38,355 nucleotides of DNA. It comes from Bacteroidota bacterium (GTDB lineage Bacteria > Bacteroidota > Rhodothermia > Balneolales > Balneolaceae). Location: positions 1 through 38,355 of the forward strand of contig JAAAOB010000044.1 of NCBI GenBank assembly GCA_009909035.1, given 5' to 3'. The position numbers and the translations under genes were made by a program. Below the pieces are notes generated by a model. The model saw only the letters and a list, made by a program, of their open reading frames with translations. It searched no databases and had not been told where the DNA came from. Shown piece by piece: positions 26,180 through 34,834 of this stretch (positions are counted from its first letter, which is position 1; every line of letters starts with the position of its first letter).

Positions 26180-26491
26180 TTACAGGTCAACTTTATAGTC
26201 TACGAAGTACCGCTTATCCGCAACGGATTCAATAAAACTGATCGCTTTTTGATGATGAGCATTTCGGGTATACATCTGAAAGTCCAGCTCTGTATCAAAA
26301 TCGCAGATAAGCACCACATCAAGCGCATCGTCTTCATCGGGGTTAATCTGAATGCCAACTTCCACAGCCTTAATCTCATCAATATTGGAGCGGAGTCCTT
26401 CCAGGATCAGCTTTAATTTCTGTGCATTCTTCTCTTTCGTGGCACCTTCAGCTTCATCTTTCAGTTTCCACATAACAATATGGCGTATCAT
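26180..26491 (-). CDS. Dabb (stress-responsive alpha/beta barrel) family protein
   Basis: 103 residues starting MIRHIVMWKLKDEAEGATKE, the characteristic Dabb opening (I-R-H-I-V-x-W-K), and continuing VGIQINPDEDDALDVVLICDFDTELDFQMYTRNAHHQKAISFI. Dabb proteins are small dimeric ferredoxin-like barrels with varied or unknown activities. The gene starts 30 bp after the HU-LysM gene and shares its strand, so it is probably the last gene of that operon. A functional link with the HU proteins is not apparent. Confidence 0.9.
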   Translation of the reverse strand: MIRHIVMWKLKDEAEGATKEKNAQKLKLILEGLRSNIDEIKAVEVGIQINPDEDDALDVVLICDFDTELDFQMYTRNAHHQKAISFIESVADKRYFVDYKVDL

Positions 26492-26521
26492 AATTAGTTC
26501 CTCGACGTTGGTTTTTGTTGA

Positions 26522-27619
26522 TTAGCGCTGAGTTGCGAATGCCAAATCCGATGGATCGACGCTGTCAGAAACTCGTTGAAGTTCCTCTTGAGAGTATGAT
26601 CCCATCGCCCAAAGGTAAAACCTGGCGTTTTGCGGTTGATTCTCTTTCATCCAATCATACACATAGAAATAACCTCTTGCAACTTCTCTTCTTTCAGTAT
26701 CTGTGAGATTATTTGGATCACCAAGCGGTGGCAGATAGATCAACATACCTGCTGGAATGAGTGTTGGATTGCCGATAACTGACCTGTTGTTGTGAAATAT
26801 CAGTGGCCACAAGTACCCATCACCATATTCGTTAATGGAAATATCCCACAAGGTGTCGTTACGGCGAATGGTATAAACGTTACGATCTTGTTCTTCAGTA
26901 TCCGCAGGGGTTGTATTTGAAGTTGCAGTATCGGATTCTTGAGAATTTGCAGCCGTAGATTCATGGAGCGTATCCATGGTTATTTCCATGCCGGATGATT
27001 GCTCAACCTGTGTCAGTTCAGGAGGCTCGCTTTCATTCGATCCCTGCAGATCGGATTCGTCGATCCCACCTTTGTATATCGCGAGGTAGAAGAGGAGAAA
27101 TAACACAAGCACGGCCAGCACCGATACGGCAAATGGGGACCAGTGAAACGTAAAATCATCACGATCGGAACGTTCCGTTTCGGACATTCCGACAGGCATC
27201 TGTTCATCATCTGTTGGTTCGGATGCCGCCCGGCCGGTCTGAGCATCGGCAGATTTTTTCAGGGAAATATAGTCAGCAAGAGGTTTAGGACGCTCTATGA
27301 GCAGATCCTCAACAGACTCTTCCCCCGACGTTGCATCAGGATCACTCGTGCGCCGCACCATACGGAGCTGAGCTGGGTGGTTGATGCGCTCCCGAAGCTT
27401 TTTGTACGGGCTGAAATTCAACACCCTGCCCGGTCCCGAATCACGGGGTTGAACTTCGAATTTACCAAATTCATCGATTTTAACGGAGTCACCCTCCCTG
27501 AGTTTCGTCTCAATGATGTCCACCAGCTCCGACAGGAAGCTGTTTACGGACTGCTCGTTTTCATTGGTTGACTGCGATATTTTTTCAACGAGCTCTTTGA
27601 AGGTAACCTTCTCACTCAT
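26522..27619 (-). CDS. HU-like DNA-binding domain joined by a membrane span to a periplasmic LysM domain
   Basis: 365 residues with an unusual order. Residues 1-82 are an HU/IHF-like domain (VTFKELVEKISQ ... GDSVKIDEFGKFEVQPRD ... NFSPYKKLRERIN). The DNA-grasping arm is very short and lacks the usual R-N-P tip. Residues 85-158 are a charged linker. Residues 162-183 form one membrane span (PFAVSVLAVLVLFLLFYLAI). Residues 185-246 are an acidic Ser/Thr/Glu linker. Residues 248-298 are a LysM domain (VYTIRRNDTLWDISINEYGD ... LIPAGMLIYLPP). An uncharacterised tail follows (REVARGYFYVYDWMKENQPQ). HU inside and LysM outside would bridge DNA and peptidoglycan. It overlaps the upstream HU gene by 8 bp. 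Confidence 0.88.
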   Translation of the reverse strand: MSEKVTFKELVEKISQSTNENEQSVNSFLSELVDIIETKLREGDSVKIDEFGKFEVQPRDSGPGRVLNFSPYKKLRERINHPAQLRMVRRTSDPDATSGEESVEDLLIERPKPLADYISLKKSADAQTGRAASEPTDDEQMPVGMSETERSDRDDFTFHWSPFAVSVLAVLVLFLLFYLAIYKGGIDESDLQGSNESEPPELTQVEQSSGMEITMDTLHESTAANSQESDTATSNTTPADTEEQDRNVYTIRRNDTLWDISINEYGDGYLWPLIFHNNRSVIGNPTLIPAGMLIYLPPLGDPNNLTDTERREVARGYFYVYDWMKENQPQNARFYLWAMGSYSQEELQRVSDSVDPSDLAFATQR

Positions 27620-27908
27620 CGACAGGCTCCTGTAACTTCAGATTGTTTTTCAGACGTTGAGATGGTTGAAAGTTCACAGTCTTTTTCAGCGATGGGGGTG
27701 TGTCGGGCAGATCGTCACGCATTGGAAGCGTGGGGGAAGACGTTGCTTGTCCAACTGAAAAGGTGCCAAAATCAGGCAGTGATATTTCGGAGCCGAGCTC
27801 AAGTTCAGTGCTGATGTTTTCAAAAATTTCATGAAGCAGATTCTCCGCATCAGTTTCGGTGATATTCCTCGATTCAGCAATAATATATATCAATTCTAAA
27901 TAAGTCAT
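27612..27908 (-). CDS. Small divergent HU-like DNA-binding protein
   Basis: 98 residues. The HU fold is recognisable: MTYLELIYIIAESRNITETDAENLLHEIFENI for helices 1-2, then LELGSEISLPDFGTFSVGQ for the first strands, and a C-terminal VNFQPSQRLKNNL helix. The arm between the strands (ATSSPTLPMRDDLPDTPPSLKK) lacks the conserved R-N-P intercalating tip, so sharp DNA bending is doubtful. It overlaps the start of the HU-TM-LysM gene by 8 bp, so the two are translationally coupled and could form a heterodimer. Its gene is divergent from aconitase with 278 bp between. Confidence 0.82.
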   Translation of the reverse strand: MTYLELIYIIAESRNITETDAENLLHEIFENISTELELGSEISLPDFGTFSVGQATSSPTLPMRDDLPDTPPSLKKTVNFQPSQRLKNNLKLQEPVDE

Positions 27909-28186
27909 TTACGTTCTTTCCTGCACATTCCCTGAGTCTGTAGTTATAAATATAAACGCAAAATTTGATCAAAATTCCTAACAATCGCGGTGTAAATGGT
28001 CTGAAAGGAGGAAGAGATTGGAAAACAGATAAAAAATCGATGATTCTCTCAATATCAGGGGCTAAAGTTTGAATAATCTCACTTTTTCAAATGGATTGGG
28101 GGGAATAGTTTAAGACTGAATGAAATTTTCTCAAAAATCTTTATATATATTGTACTCAAAAAGTTAACCAGAAAAATTCAGATCGT

Positions 28187-30148
28187 ATGGCACGCCCTTT
28201 GAATGTCACAGAGAAGCTAATTGAATCCCACCTTGTAGATGGTGAGCTAACAGCAGGTGAGGAGATAGGAATAAAAATAGACCAGACGCTCACCCAGGAT
28301 GCAACCGGAACGCTTGTAATGCTGGAGCTTGAGGCTATGGATCTTGACAATGCCAAGACAGATGTTTCATGCCAGTACGTTGATCACAATTTGCTGCAGA
28401 CTGATTTCAAAAATCCTGACGACCATCTTTTTCTAAAATCAGCGGCTGATCGCTTTGGTATCTGGTACAGCCGGCCGGGCAACGGGGTAAGTCATCCTGT
28501 TCACACAGAACATTTTGCCACACCGGGAAAAACACTTGCCGGCTCTGACAGCCATACGCCGGCATCAGGCTGTATGGGAATGTTTGCCCTGGGGGCTGGC
28601 GGCCTTGACGTGGCATTTGCTATTGCCGGAGAACCGATGTATCTGAAAATGCCCAAAGTTCTTGGAGTAAAGCTTACCGGTAATCTGCCCGACTGGGTAA
28701 GCGCGAAGGATGTGGTACTGGAAATGCTGCGCCGATACGACGTAAAAGGAGCCCGCGGGTTTGTTATCGAATATTATGGCCCCGGATTAGACCAGCTTTC
28801 TACGATGGATCGGCATGTGATTGCCAACATGGGAACGGAGATGGGCGCAACGACAACCGTTTTTCCATCTGATAATGAAGTAAAGCGATTTTTGAAAGAG
28901 CAACACCGGGAGGAAGACTGGGTTGAACTTGTGGCAGACGAAGGCGCTACCTACGATAAACATGAAGAAATTGTGCTTGACGAGGTGGAACCGCTGATTG
29001 CGCTTCCAAGCAGCCCGGGCAATGTTGTGCCTGTCAGGGAGGTTGAAGGGCGCGAAATCTATCAATCCTATATCGGTTCGTCGGCGAATCCGAGCTACCG
29101 CGATTTCTGGATTACGTCGGAAATTGTAAAAGGGAGAAGAATTAGTGACGAGGTGAGCTTTGATGTTAATCCCACTTCACGCCAGATTATCGAGAATATG
29201 GTGAAGAACGGCGTCATGCTAAACCTTGTACAGTCGGGCGCGCGGATTCACCAGGCTGGGTGTAACGGGTGTATAGGCATGGGGCAGGCACCTGCATCAG
29301 GCCGCAACAGTTTGCGGACTGTGCCGAGAAATTTTCCGGATCGGTCGGGCACGAAGGAGGATTCCGTCTATCTTTGCAGTCCTGAAACCGCCACAGCATC
29401 GGCACTGACCGGCAAGATTACGGATCCGAGAGATCTCGAAGATCTTTACGACATGAGCTATCCTAAATTTGAGCAGCCTGAAGAGGTTATTATTAACCGG
29501 GAAATGCTGCTTGAACCATCATCAAACGGGGAGAAAAAAGAGATTGTGAAAGGCCCGAATATTTCAACTCTTCCTGATTTTGATGAACTGAGTGATTTCA
29601 ACGTTCCTGTACTTTTAAAAATGGGGGATAATATATCTACAGATGAAATCCTTCGTGCAGGTGCTGATGTATTGCCATTCAGGAGTAACATACCCGAAAT
29701 TAGTAAATTTTCATTCACCGTAATCGATGAAAATTTCTATGATCGTGCGCAGGAGGCTAAAGATTCGTCGGGAGGTCATATTGTTGTGGCTGGTGAAAAT
29801 TATGCACAGGGATCGAGCCGTGAGCATGCGGCTATTGCTCCCCGATACCTTGGCCAAAAAGCTGCAATTGCCAAAAGTTATGCAAGAATCGGGTGGCAAA
29901 ACCTTATCAATTTCGGAATTGCTCCGCTTGAATTTGAAAATCCGGACGACTATGATGGCATTGAGCAGGGAGATGTGCTGAAAACGGAGAATATCCGCCA
30001 GCAGCTGAAAAATGGAAAACGTGTAATCGTTAAAAATGTGACAAAAGGAACCGAGTTTAATACTGTGCACACCCTCAGTGACCGCCAGCTTCAAGCACTG
30101 CTTAATGGTGGAATCATCAATACGTTCAAGAAAAAGAAGAGTGCCTGA
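28187..30148 (+). CDS. acn: Aconitate hydratase, single-chain (Aquifex-type family)
   Basis: TCA-cycle enzyme that isomerises citrate to isocitrate. 653 residues, with the opening EKLIESHLVDGELTAGEEIGIKIDQTLTQDATGTL and the DSHTPASGCMGMFALGAGGLDVA block of the short aconitase family. The C-terminal swivel domain holds NYAQGSSREHAAIAPRYLG. Cluster ligands: Cys359 and Cys362 are present in GCNGCIGMGQAP. The third, normally in GSCTN, is Ser299 here (YIGSSANPSYRDF). The cluster site is therefore altered or uses another Cys (62, 129 or the one in YLCSPETA). A hairpin follows the gene. Confidence 0.92.
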   Translation: MARPLNVTEKLIESHLVDGELTAGEEIGIKIDQTLTQDATGTLVMLELEAMDLDNAKTDVSCQYVDHNLLQTDFKNPDDHLFLKSAADRFGIWYSRPGNGVSHPVHTEHFATPGKTLAGSDSHTPASGCMGMFALGAGGLDVAFAIAGEPMYLKMPKVLGVKLTGNLPDWVSAKDVVLEMLRRYDVKGARGFVIEYYGPGLDQLSTMDRHVIANMGTEMGATTTVFPSDNEVKRFLKEQHREEDWVELVADEGATYDKHEEIVLDEVEPLIALPSSPGNVVPVREVEGREIYQSYIGSSANPSYRDFWITSEIVKGRRISDEVSFDVNPTSRQIIENMVKNGVMLNLVQSGARIHQAGCNGCIGMGQAPASGRNSLRTVPRNFPDRSGTKEDSVYLCSPETATASALTGKITDPRDLEDLYDMSYPKFEQPEEVIINREMLLEPSSNGEKKEIVKGPNISTLPDFDELSDFNVPVLLKMGDNISTDEILRAGADVLPFRSNIPEISKFSFTVIDENFYDRAQEAKDSSGGHIVVAGENYAQGSSREHAAIAPRYLGQKAAIAKSYARIGWQNLINFGIAPLEFENPDDYDGIEQGDVLKTENIRQQLKNGKRVIVKNVTKGTEFNTVHTLSDRQLQALLNGGIINTFKKKKSA

Positions 30149-30177
30149 AATAGTGGTTAATTATCTCTATTGAGTAT

Positions 30178-30217
30178 ATGCAAGAGCACGGCGCATGTTG
30201 CTGTGCTCTTGTATTTT
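30178..30217 (+). terminator. Terminator hairpin after aconitase
   Basis: CAAGAGCAC (30181-30189) and GTGCTCTTG (30203-30211) pair perfectly, with partial extension outwards, around a 13-nt loop. TATTTTG follows. It is 32 bp after the aconitase stop. Confidence 0.7.
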
Positions 30218-30289
30218 GAAACGAATGGTGTGGCAAATGACGTAGTGTCATGTCTACACTGAAATGTCGGTTAAAATTGCGAGCAAGGG

Positions 30290-30380
30290 AGACTTCTGAA
30301 GTCTGCGTGCTTGTAATAAAAGTGATAATTATAAAAGGAACTGAGCATTTATACAGCCAGAAAAGACTTCGGAAGTCTTT
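30290..30380. repeat. Pair of AGACTTCnGAAGTCT palindromes, possible small repeat element
   Basis: The palindrome AGACTTC-T-GAAGTCT is at 30290-30304, and AAAGACTTC-G-GAAGTCTTT is at 30362-30380. They are 57 bp apart, and the stretch between is A/T-rich and noncoding. The near-identical palindromes suggest ends of a small mobile element or a repeated hairpin unit. Copy number elsewhere is unknown. Confidence 0.55.
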
Positions 30381-30548
30381 GAGTACCTGATACTTTATGG
30401 TTCACACGACAGTAGTTTGATTGATGTAACTGAATAACAATGTAAGCGATCACTGTACAGAGGAGATCCACATTCCGCTATTATGAAATGGCGGGTGGAA
30501 GTCTTAATTTTAAGGTTTATAAATTATGCATAAGCAGCACATCAACGA

Positions 30549-31256
30549 ATGAATAAAAACAACCAGATTTTAGACTCAAAGGGTAGTAACCACTCTCCGG
30601 AAGATATTGATGATATTGGAGACGATCATATCGGAACATCGGCCCAAACACCTTTACGTGATGATGCATTTGAGCTCTCAGATGATGAAAAGATTGAGAA
30701 AATCAGCCATCACTTTACAGAAATAATGCAAACTCTTGGACTGGATCTTGAAGATGAAAGCCTGAAAGGCACGCCATACCGTGTCGCTAAAATGTATGTG
30801 AGAGAAATTTTTCAGGGTTTGGATCCCAACAACCGGCCGGATGCCAAAAAGTTTGACAATAATTACTCTTATGATGACCTGGTGGTTGTAAAAAATATCA
30901 ACGTAACATCGTTTTGCGAACACCATTTCTTGCCATTTTTGGGCAAAGCACATGTTGCCTATAAAAGCAGCGGCCGCGTCATCGGACTCTCGAAAATCAA
31001 TCGGCTGGTGGATTACTACTCCCGAAGGCCACAGGTGCAAGAGCGCCTGACGCTTCAAATTGCCGACGAACTTGAGGCCTCTCTGAATACAACGGATGTT
31101 GCGGTATTTATCGAGAGTAAACACTTGTGTGTGTCAACACGCGGAATCAAAGATCGAGAAAGCAGTACGGTGACGACTGAATATCGCGGTGCATTTAAGA
31201 AACAAAAGACGCAGCAGCGCTTTATTGATTACATCCGTGCTGAAACAGAGATGTAA
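30549..31256 (+). CDS. folE: GTP cyclohydrolase I
   Basis: Converts GTP to 7,8-dihydroneopterin triphosphate, the first step to tetrahydrofolate (and, in many bacteria, to queuosine). 235 residues. Zinc ligands Cys123 and His126 in FCEHHFLPF and Cys194 in KHLCVSTRG; catalytic His125 is present. VIGLSKINRLVDYYSRRPQVQERLT is the family core. The first 45 residues are an acidic, probably disordered extension (HSPEDIDDIGDDHIGTSAQ) beyond the usual start. The gene heads the run folE-cysS-yidD-hisI with short gaps or overlaps. Confidence 0.95.
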   Translation: MNKNNQILDSKGSNHSPEDIDDIGDDHIGTSAQTPLRDDAFELSDDEKIEKISHHFTEIMQTLGLDLEDESLKGTPYRVAKMYVREIFQGLDPNNRPDAKKFDNNYSYDDLVVVKNINVTSFCEHHFLPFLGKAHVAYKSSGRVIGLSKINRLVDYYSRRPQVQERLTLQIADELEASLNTTDVAVFIESKHLCVSTRGIKDRESSTVTTEYRGAFKKQKTQQRFIDYIRAETEM

Positions 31257-31274
31257 GCCAAACTGAGAAAAACT

Positions 31275-32786
31275 ATGAAGGATCCGCAACGTTTTCCTCT
31301 CCGTATATTTAACTCCCTTTCCAGAGAAAAAGAGATTTTTGAACCGATAAAACCTCCATTTGTTGGACTCTATGTTTGTGGACCCACCGTGTATGGTGAT
31401 CCGCACCTGGGCCACGCCCGTGCAGGCATCACATTCGATCTGATCTACCGTTATCTTGAGCATGTAGGGTATAAGGTTCGCTATGTAAGAAACATCACGG
31501 ACGTTGGTCATCTTGAAAATGAGGAGGAAGAGACCGGAGAGGATAAAATTGCCAAGAAGGCCCGTCTTGAAGAGTTGGAGCCGATGGAGGTTGTTCAACA
31601 CTACACGATAAAATATCATAAAGGTCTTGATGCACTGAATTGCAAAAGGCCAAATATTGAGCCAACCGCTTCCGGGCATATTATTGAACAGATAAAACTT
31701 GTGGAAAGGATTTTAGAGAACGGCCTGGCCTACGAAGTAAATGGCAACGTCTATTTTGACCTCGGGACGTACCGCAAGAGCAACAGCTATGGCGACCTGT
31801 CTGGCAAAGTTCTCGAAGATCTTCAGGCCGGAAGCCGCCAGACGGAAGGAATGGAGGATAAGAAAAGCCCACACGATTTTGCTCTCTGGAAAAAAGCAAC
31901 ACCCGAACACATCATGCGCTGGGACTCGCCCTGGGGAGAGGGATTCCCAGGCTGGCATATTGAGTGCACAACCATGAGCACAAAGTACCTGGGAAAAAGG
32001 TTTGATATTCACGGCGGGGGACTCGATCTCCAGTTTCCACACCACGAAGCGGAAATTGCCCAGTGCCGGGGGGCGCACGGCACCGATCCAGCCAATTACT
32101 GGATCCATAATAACATGATTACGATCGACGGCGCAAAGATGAGTAAGTCGGCCGGCAACTTTATTACGCTTGATCAGCTTTTTTCAGGCGACCATTCATA
32201 CCTGAACCGGGAGTTCAGCCCGATGGTCGTTCGCTTCCTGATGCTGCAGTCGCATTACCGCAGTAAAATTGACTTTTCAAATGAGGCTCTTGAAGCTGCC
32301 GAGAAAGGCTACCATAAAATGATGAACGCTCTTGAGGTGCTGGATGAATTATCGGCATCATCATCCGGTACATCGGGTAGCAGGGATCATGAAATTGACG
32401 ATTTATGTGAGCGCTGCTATGAAAAAATGGCTGATGATTTTAATACTGCACAAGTTCTGGCAGTCCTGTTTGAGCTGGTTACGATCATCAATGCGCTGTA
32501 TCACAACCAGGTGGAAGAGGATGCTATTTCAGCAACTGCACTGGAAAAGATGAAACGAACGTTCCGTCTCTTTGTGAAGGATCTTTTGGGACTAAAGCAA
32601 GAGTCGGCCTCAGAAAATCGGGTCTCGGAAGAGCTAATACAGCTGCTTATTGAAATACGTGCAGAGGCCAGGGCCAACAGAGATTTTCGGACGGCCGATA
32701 AAATTCGTGATGATTTAGGTGAGATGGGAATTGTACTAAAGGATGAAAAGAGCGGTAAAACAACATACGAGATCGAGAAGCAATAA
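31275..32786 (+). CDS. cysS: Cysteine--tRNA ligase
   Basis: Class I aminoacyl-tRNA synthetase charging tRNA-Cys. 503 residues. The HIGH-type motif is HLGH at 44-47 and KMSKS lies at 288-292. Zinc-site residues include Cys35 ([15 protein letters not shown]), the Cys in GWHIECTTM and HHEAEIAQ. The C-terminal DALR-like helical region ends [22 protein letters not shown], typical for CysRS. It begins 18 bp after folE. Confidence 0.97.
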   Translation: MKDPQRFPLRIFNSLSREKEIFEPIKPPFVGLYVCGPTVYGDPHLGHARAGITFDLIYRYLEHVGYKVRYVRNITDVGHLENEEEETGEDKIAKKARLEELEPMEVVQHYTIKYHKGLDALNCKRPNIEPTASGHIIEQIKLVERILENGLAYEVNGNVYFDLGTYRKSNSYGDLSGKVLEDLQAGSRQTEGMEDKKSPHDFALWKKATPEHIMRWDSPWGEGFPGWHIECTTMSTKYLGKRFDIHGGGLDLQFPHHEAEIAQCRGAHGTDPANYWIHNNMITIDGAKMSKSAGNFITLDQLFSGDHSYLNREFSPMVVRFLMLQSHYRSKIDFSNEALEAAEKGYHKMMNALEVLDELSASSSGTSGSRDHEIDDLCERCYEKMADDFNTAQVLAVLFELVTIINALYHNQVEEDAISATALEKMKRTFRLFVKDLLGLKQESASENRVSEELIQLLIEIRAEARANRDFRTADKIRDDLGEMGIVLKDEKSGKTTYEIEKQ

Positions 32787-33126
32787 TGACTCATACCGGT
32801 TTATAATAAATTTTCCATTGGATAGATCTGAACGAAATATTAAACATGGACTGCAGAGAGTCAGCGAGGGTCTGCAAGCATCTGCGCGCTGGTTGATACG
32901 TACCGTTATCAGGCTCTACCAGCTGACAATCTCTCCCTGGCTGGGACCAAGCTGCAGGCATTCGCCTACCTGCTCTGCATATATGATGGAAGCGGTGCAG
33001 GAGTGGGGCGCTACACGAGGCGTGTGGATGGGGATTAAGCGGCTTTCAAAATGCCACCCATGGGGCACGTCGGGATATGATCCGGTGCCCAGCCGCAAAA
33101 ATGATGACACCGAGGAAGACACATGA
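32743..33126 (+). CDS. yidD: Membrane protein insertion efficiency factor YidD
   Basis: Small amphipathic, inner-membrane-associated protein that helps YidC-dependent insertion. The family core is clear: [35 protein letters not shown] ... [22 protein letters not shown]. The start is uncertain. The only ATG (32743) lies inside cysS and gives 127 residues, far above the usual 70-85. TTG codons at 32818 and 32893 give about 102 and 77 residues; the last fits the family best. The stop overlaps the hisI start by 4 bp (ATGA). The usual rnpA-yidD-yidC context is absent. Confidence 0.85.
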   Translation: MKRAVKQHTRSRSNNDSYRFIINFPLDRSERNIKHGLQRVSEGLQASARWLIRTVIRLYQLTISPWLGPSCRHSPTCSAYMMEAVQEWGATRGVWMGIKRLSKCHPWGTSGYDPVPSRKNDDTEEDT

Positions 33127-33575
33127 AAAAACCTGAATTTGAACCCCCGGAGAATAAAAGCAGGAAGGAGATTGAACTGGGCAAAGAGTTCATCCCATCA
33201 TTCAATAGCCAGGGGCTTTTGCCATGTATTACAGTTGATGCGGAATCCAAAGAGGTTCTGATGTTTGCATGGATGTCACCCGACGCTTTGAAACAAACGA
33301 TTGAGACAGGGAAGGCAACATACTACAGCCGGAGCCGCGGGAAACTTTGGGTGAAAGGAGAGAGCTCCGGTCGTGAGCAGCAAGTGGAGCAGATACTTGT
33401 TGATTGTGACCAGGATGTTGTCCAGCTCAGAGTCCGTGTGCAAGGGGAAGGGACCTGCCATAATGGGTATCGAAGCTGCTTTTACAGGGCAGTGAAGAAC
33501 AATGATAAAAACGAACTTGAATATATAATCAGCGATCGCTCATTTGATCCTGAAAAAGTATACAATAAAAGCTGA
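33123..33575 (+). CDS. hisI: Phosphoribosyl-AMP cyclohydrolase
   Basis: Third step of histidine biosynthesis, opening the adenine ring of PR-AMP. 150 residues. Magnesium/zinc site residues are visible: Asp94-Cys95-Asp96-x-Asp98 in [12 protein letters not shown], and Cys112 and Cys119 in [11 protein letters not shown]. Upstream, FMAW-like [15 protein letters not shown] and [19 protein letters not shown] complete the family pattern. No HisE (phosphoribosyl-ATP pyrophosphatase) domain is fused. The first 20 residues are an extra charged extension. Translationally coupled to yidD; no other his gene is in the window. Confidence 0.95.
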   Translation: MKKPEFEPPENKSRKEIELGKEFIPSFNSQGLLPCITVDAESKEVLMFAWMSPDALKQTIETGKATYYSRSRGKLWVKGESSGREQQVEQILVDCDQDVVQLRVRVQGEGTCHNGYRSCFYRAVKNNDKNELEYIISDRSFDPEKVYNKS

Positions 33576-33813
33576 GAGGCACAGATTTATTTTATATAAA
33601 TGATGTAATCTGTTGAAGTGTAGTAAATTAATTCATTTATCCTATAATTCTTAAAAGAAAGACGTTGGATTAGATTTTGGCCCGGACGACTCTAATTCAC
33701 CCGGTTAACGTTTGTTGTGACTTCCTTCTGAGCTGGTAAATTCGAAGAAAAAAAGTTCACGTCCGGCGCTCCATTGTAGATCCTGCGTCCGGAAATGCCG
33801 GCAGCGGTAATGA

Positions 33814-34728
33814 TTACACAGAGTACTGGGGGAGTAGGTTTTCCGGGTTGGATTCCGACAGGAACGAGATAAAGTTTTGGGTTACCGGTGATACCAGCCT
33901 GTTTTTATTGTAAAGGTAGTACCAGCTGGATTCTACCGGGTAATCCTCTATATCGATCGTGGCAATTCGGCCCGATGCCCGCTCGGGTATCAAGCTGAGT
34001 TCCGAAATTAACGAGATTCCGATTCCGGCCATGATAGCCTGCTTCACGGCCTCATTCGTGCCAAGCTCCATCGGGATTTTAGGCTGTATACCAGCTCGCT
34101 TGAGCAGACGCTCCATCACCATTCGGGTGCCGGATCCCTTTTCACGAAAAATAAACGGTTCACCTGAAAGTTCGTTCAACGATTTCAGCGTTTTGTGCCG
34201 CAATGGATGAGATCGGTGTGCAGCAATAACCAATGGATTTTCAAGGAACGGAACAGCTGTGATAGACGGATCGTCGGGAATCTGCGAAAGTATGGCAAGG
34301 TCGTACTCATAGCTTTCCAGGTTCTTTAAAACCTCATTCCGGTTGGTGACTTTGAGAGAGATATCAATCTGATCGTATTTTTTCTGAAACCGGCCCAGAT
34401 GGTAGGGTAAAAAATATTTAGCCGTGGAGGCTGCTGAAATCGTGAGTTTACCCCTGAGGCCGCCTTTCAACTGCGAAATTCGTGAATCGAAATGGTTCAG
34501 CCGTTCTGTAAAAGAGTTGCACAGTTCTAAAAATTCCTTTCCTGCATCCGTCAATTGAAGTTGCCTGCCAATGATGTCAATCAGCGGGATGCCAACGGCC
34601 TTCTGCAGCTGCTTCATTTGAATAGATACGGCCGGCTGAGTCATGAACAGAGCCTCCGCTGCCCTGGTTATACTCCCACGATGCGCCACTTCTTTGAAGA
34701 TATGAATTTGATGCAGTGTAAACTTCAT
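33814..34728 (-). CDS. LysR-family transcriptional regulator
   Basis: 304 residues from the ATG at 34728 (MKFTLHQIHIFKEVAHRGSITRAAEALFMTQPAVSIQMKQLQ), the standard LysR N-terminal winged helix-turn-helix. The effector domain is about 90-295 (GKLTISAASTAKYFLPYHLGRF ... AIMAGIGISLISELSL). The sequence resembles the CysB/CbbR branch. An open frame continues 109 codons upstream but that part overlaps the divergent isocitrate dehydrogenase gene in antisense. Divergence from that gene with 106 bp between, and palindromes in the gap, suggest that it controls isocitrate dehydrogenase and itself. Confidence 0.93.
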   Translation of the reverse strand: MKFTLHQIHIFKEVAHRGSITRAAEALFMTQPAVSIQMKQLQKAVGIPLIDIIGRQLQLTDAGKEFLELCNSFTERLNHFDSRISQLKGGLRGKLTISAASTAKYFLPYHLGRFQKKYDQIDISLKVTNRNEVLKNLESYEYDLAILSQIPDDPSITAVPFLENPLVIAAHRSHPLRHKTLKSLNELSGEPFIFREKGSGTRMVMERLLKRAGIQPKIPMELGTNEAVKQAIMAGIGISLISELSLIPERASGRIATIDIEDYPVESSWYYLYNKNRLVSPVTQNFISFLSESNPENLLPQYSV

Positions 34729-34737
34729 ATATGATTG

Positions 34738-34768
34738 TTTATGTAAAACATAAAATTTATTAAATAAA
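34738..34768. promoter_or_regulatory. Candidate LysR operator: two related A/T palindromes
   Basis: TTTATG-TAAAA-CATAAA (34738-34754) contains a T-N11-A LysR box with perfect 6-bp arms. TTTATT-A-AATAAA (34756-34768) follows directly. They lie 9 bp before the LysR ATG and 66 bp before the isocitrate dehydrogenase ATG, the normal layout for an autoregulating LysR protein with a divergent target. Confidence 0.5.
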
Positions 34769-34834
34769 ATATATGGAAGAAAGCTTTTATACTGCAATTT
34801 CAAAAATAAATCACAAAATAATATCCGATTAACG

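Larger units (their letters stand above)
30149..30548 (+). other. Intergenic region between aconitase and folE (400 bp)
   Basis: Contains the aconitase terminator hairpin (30178-30217) and two related AGACTTCnGAAGTCT palindromes (30290-30304 and 30362-30380), listed separately. The folE promoter should lie in 30400-30540; I could not fix its elements. No coding frame is supportable. Confidence 0.5.
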
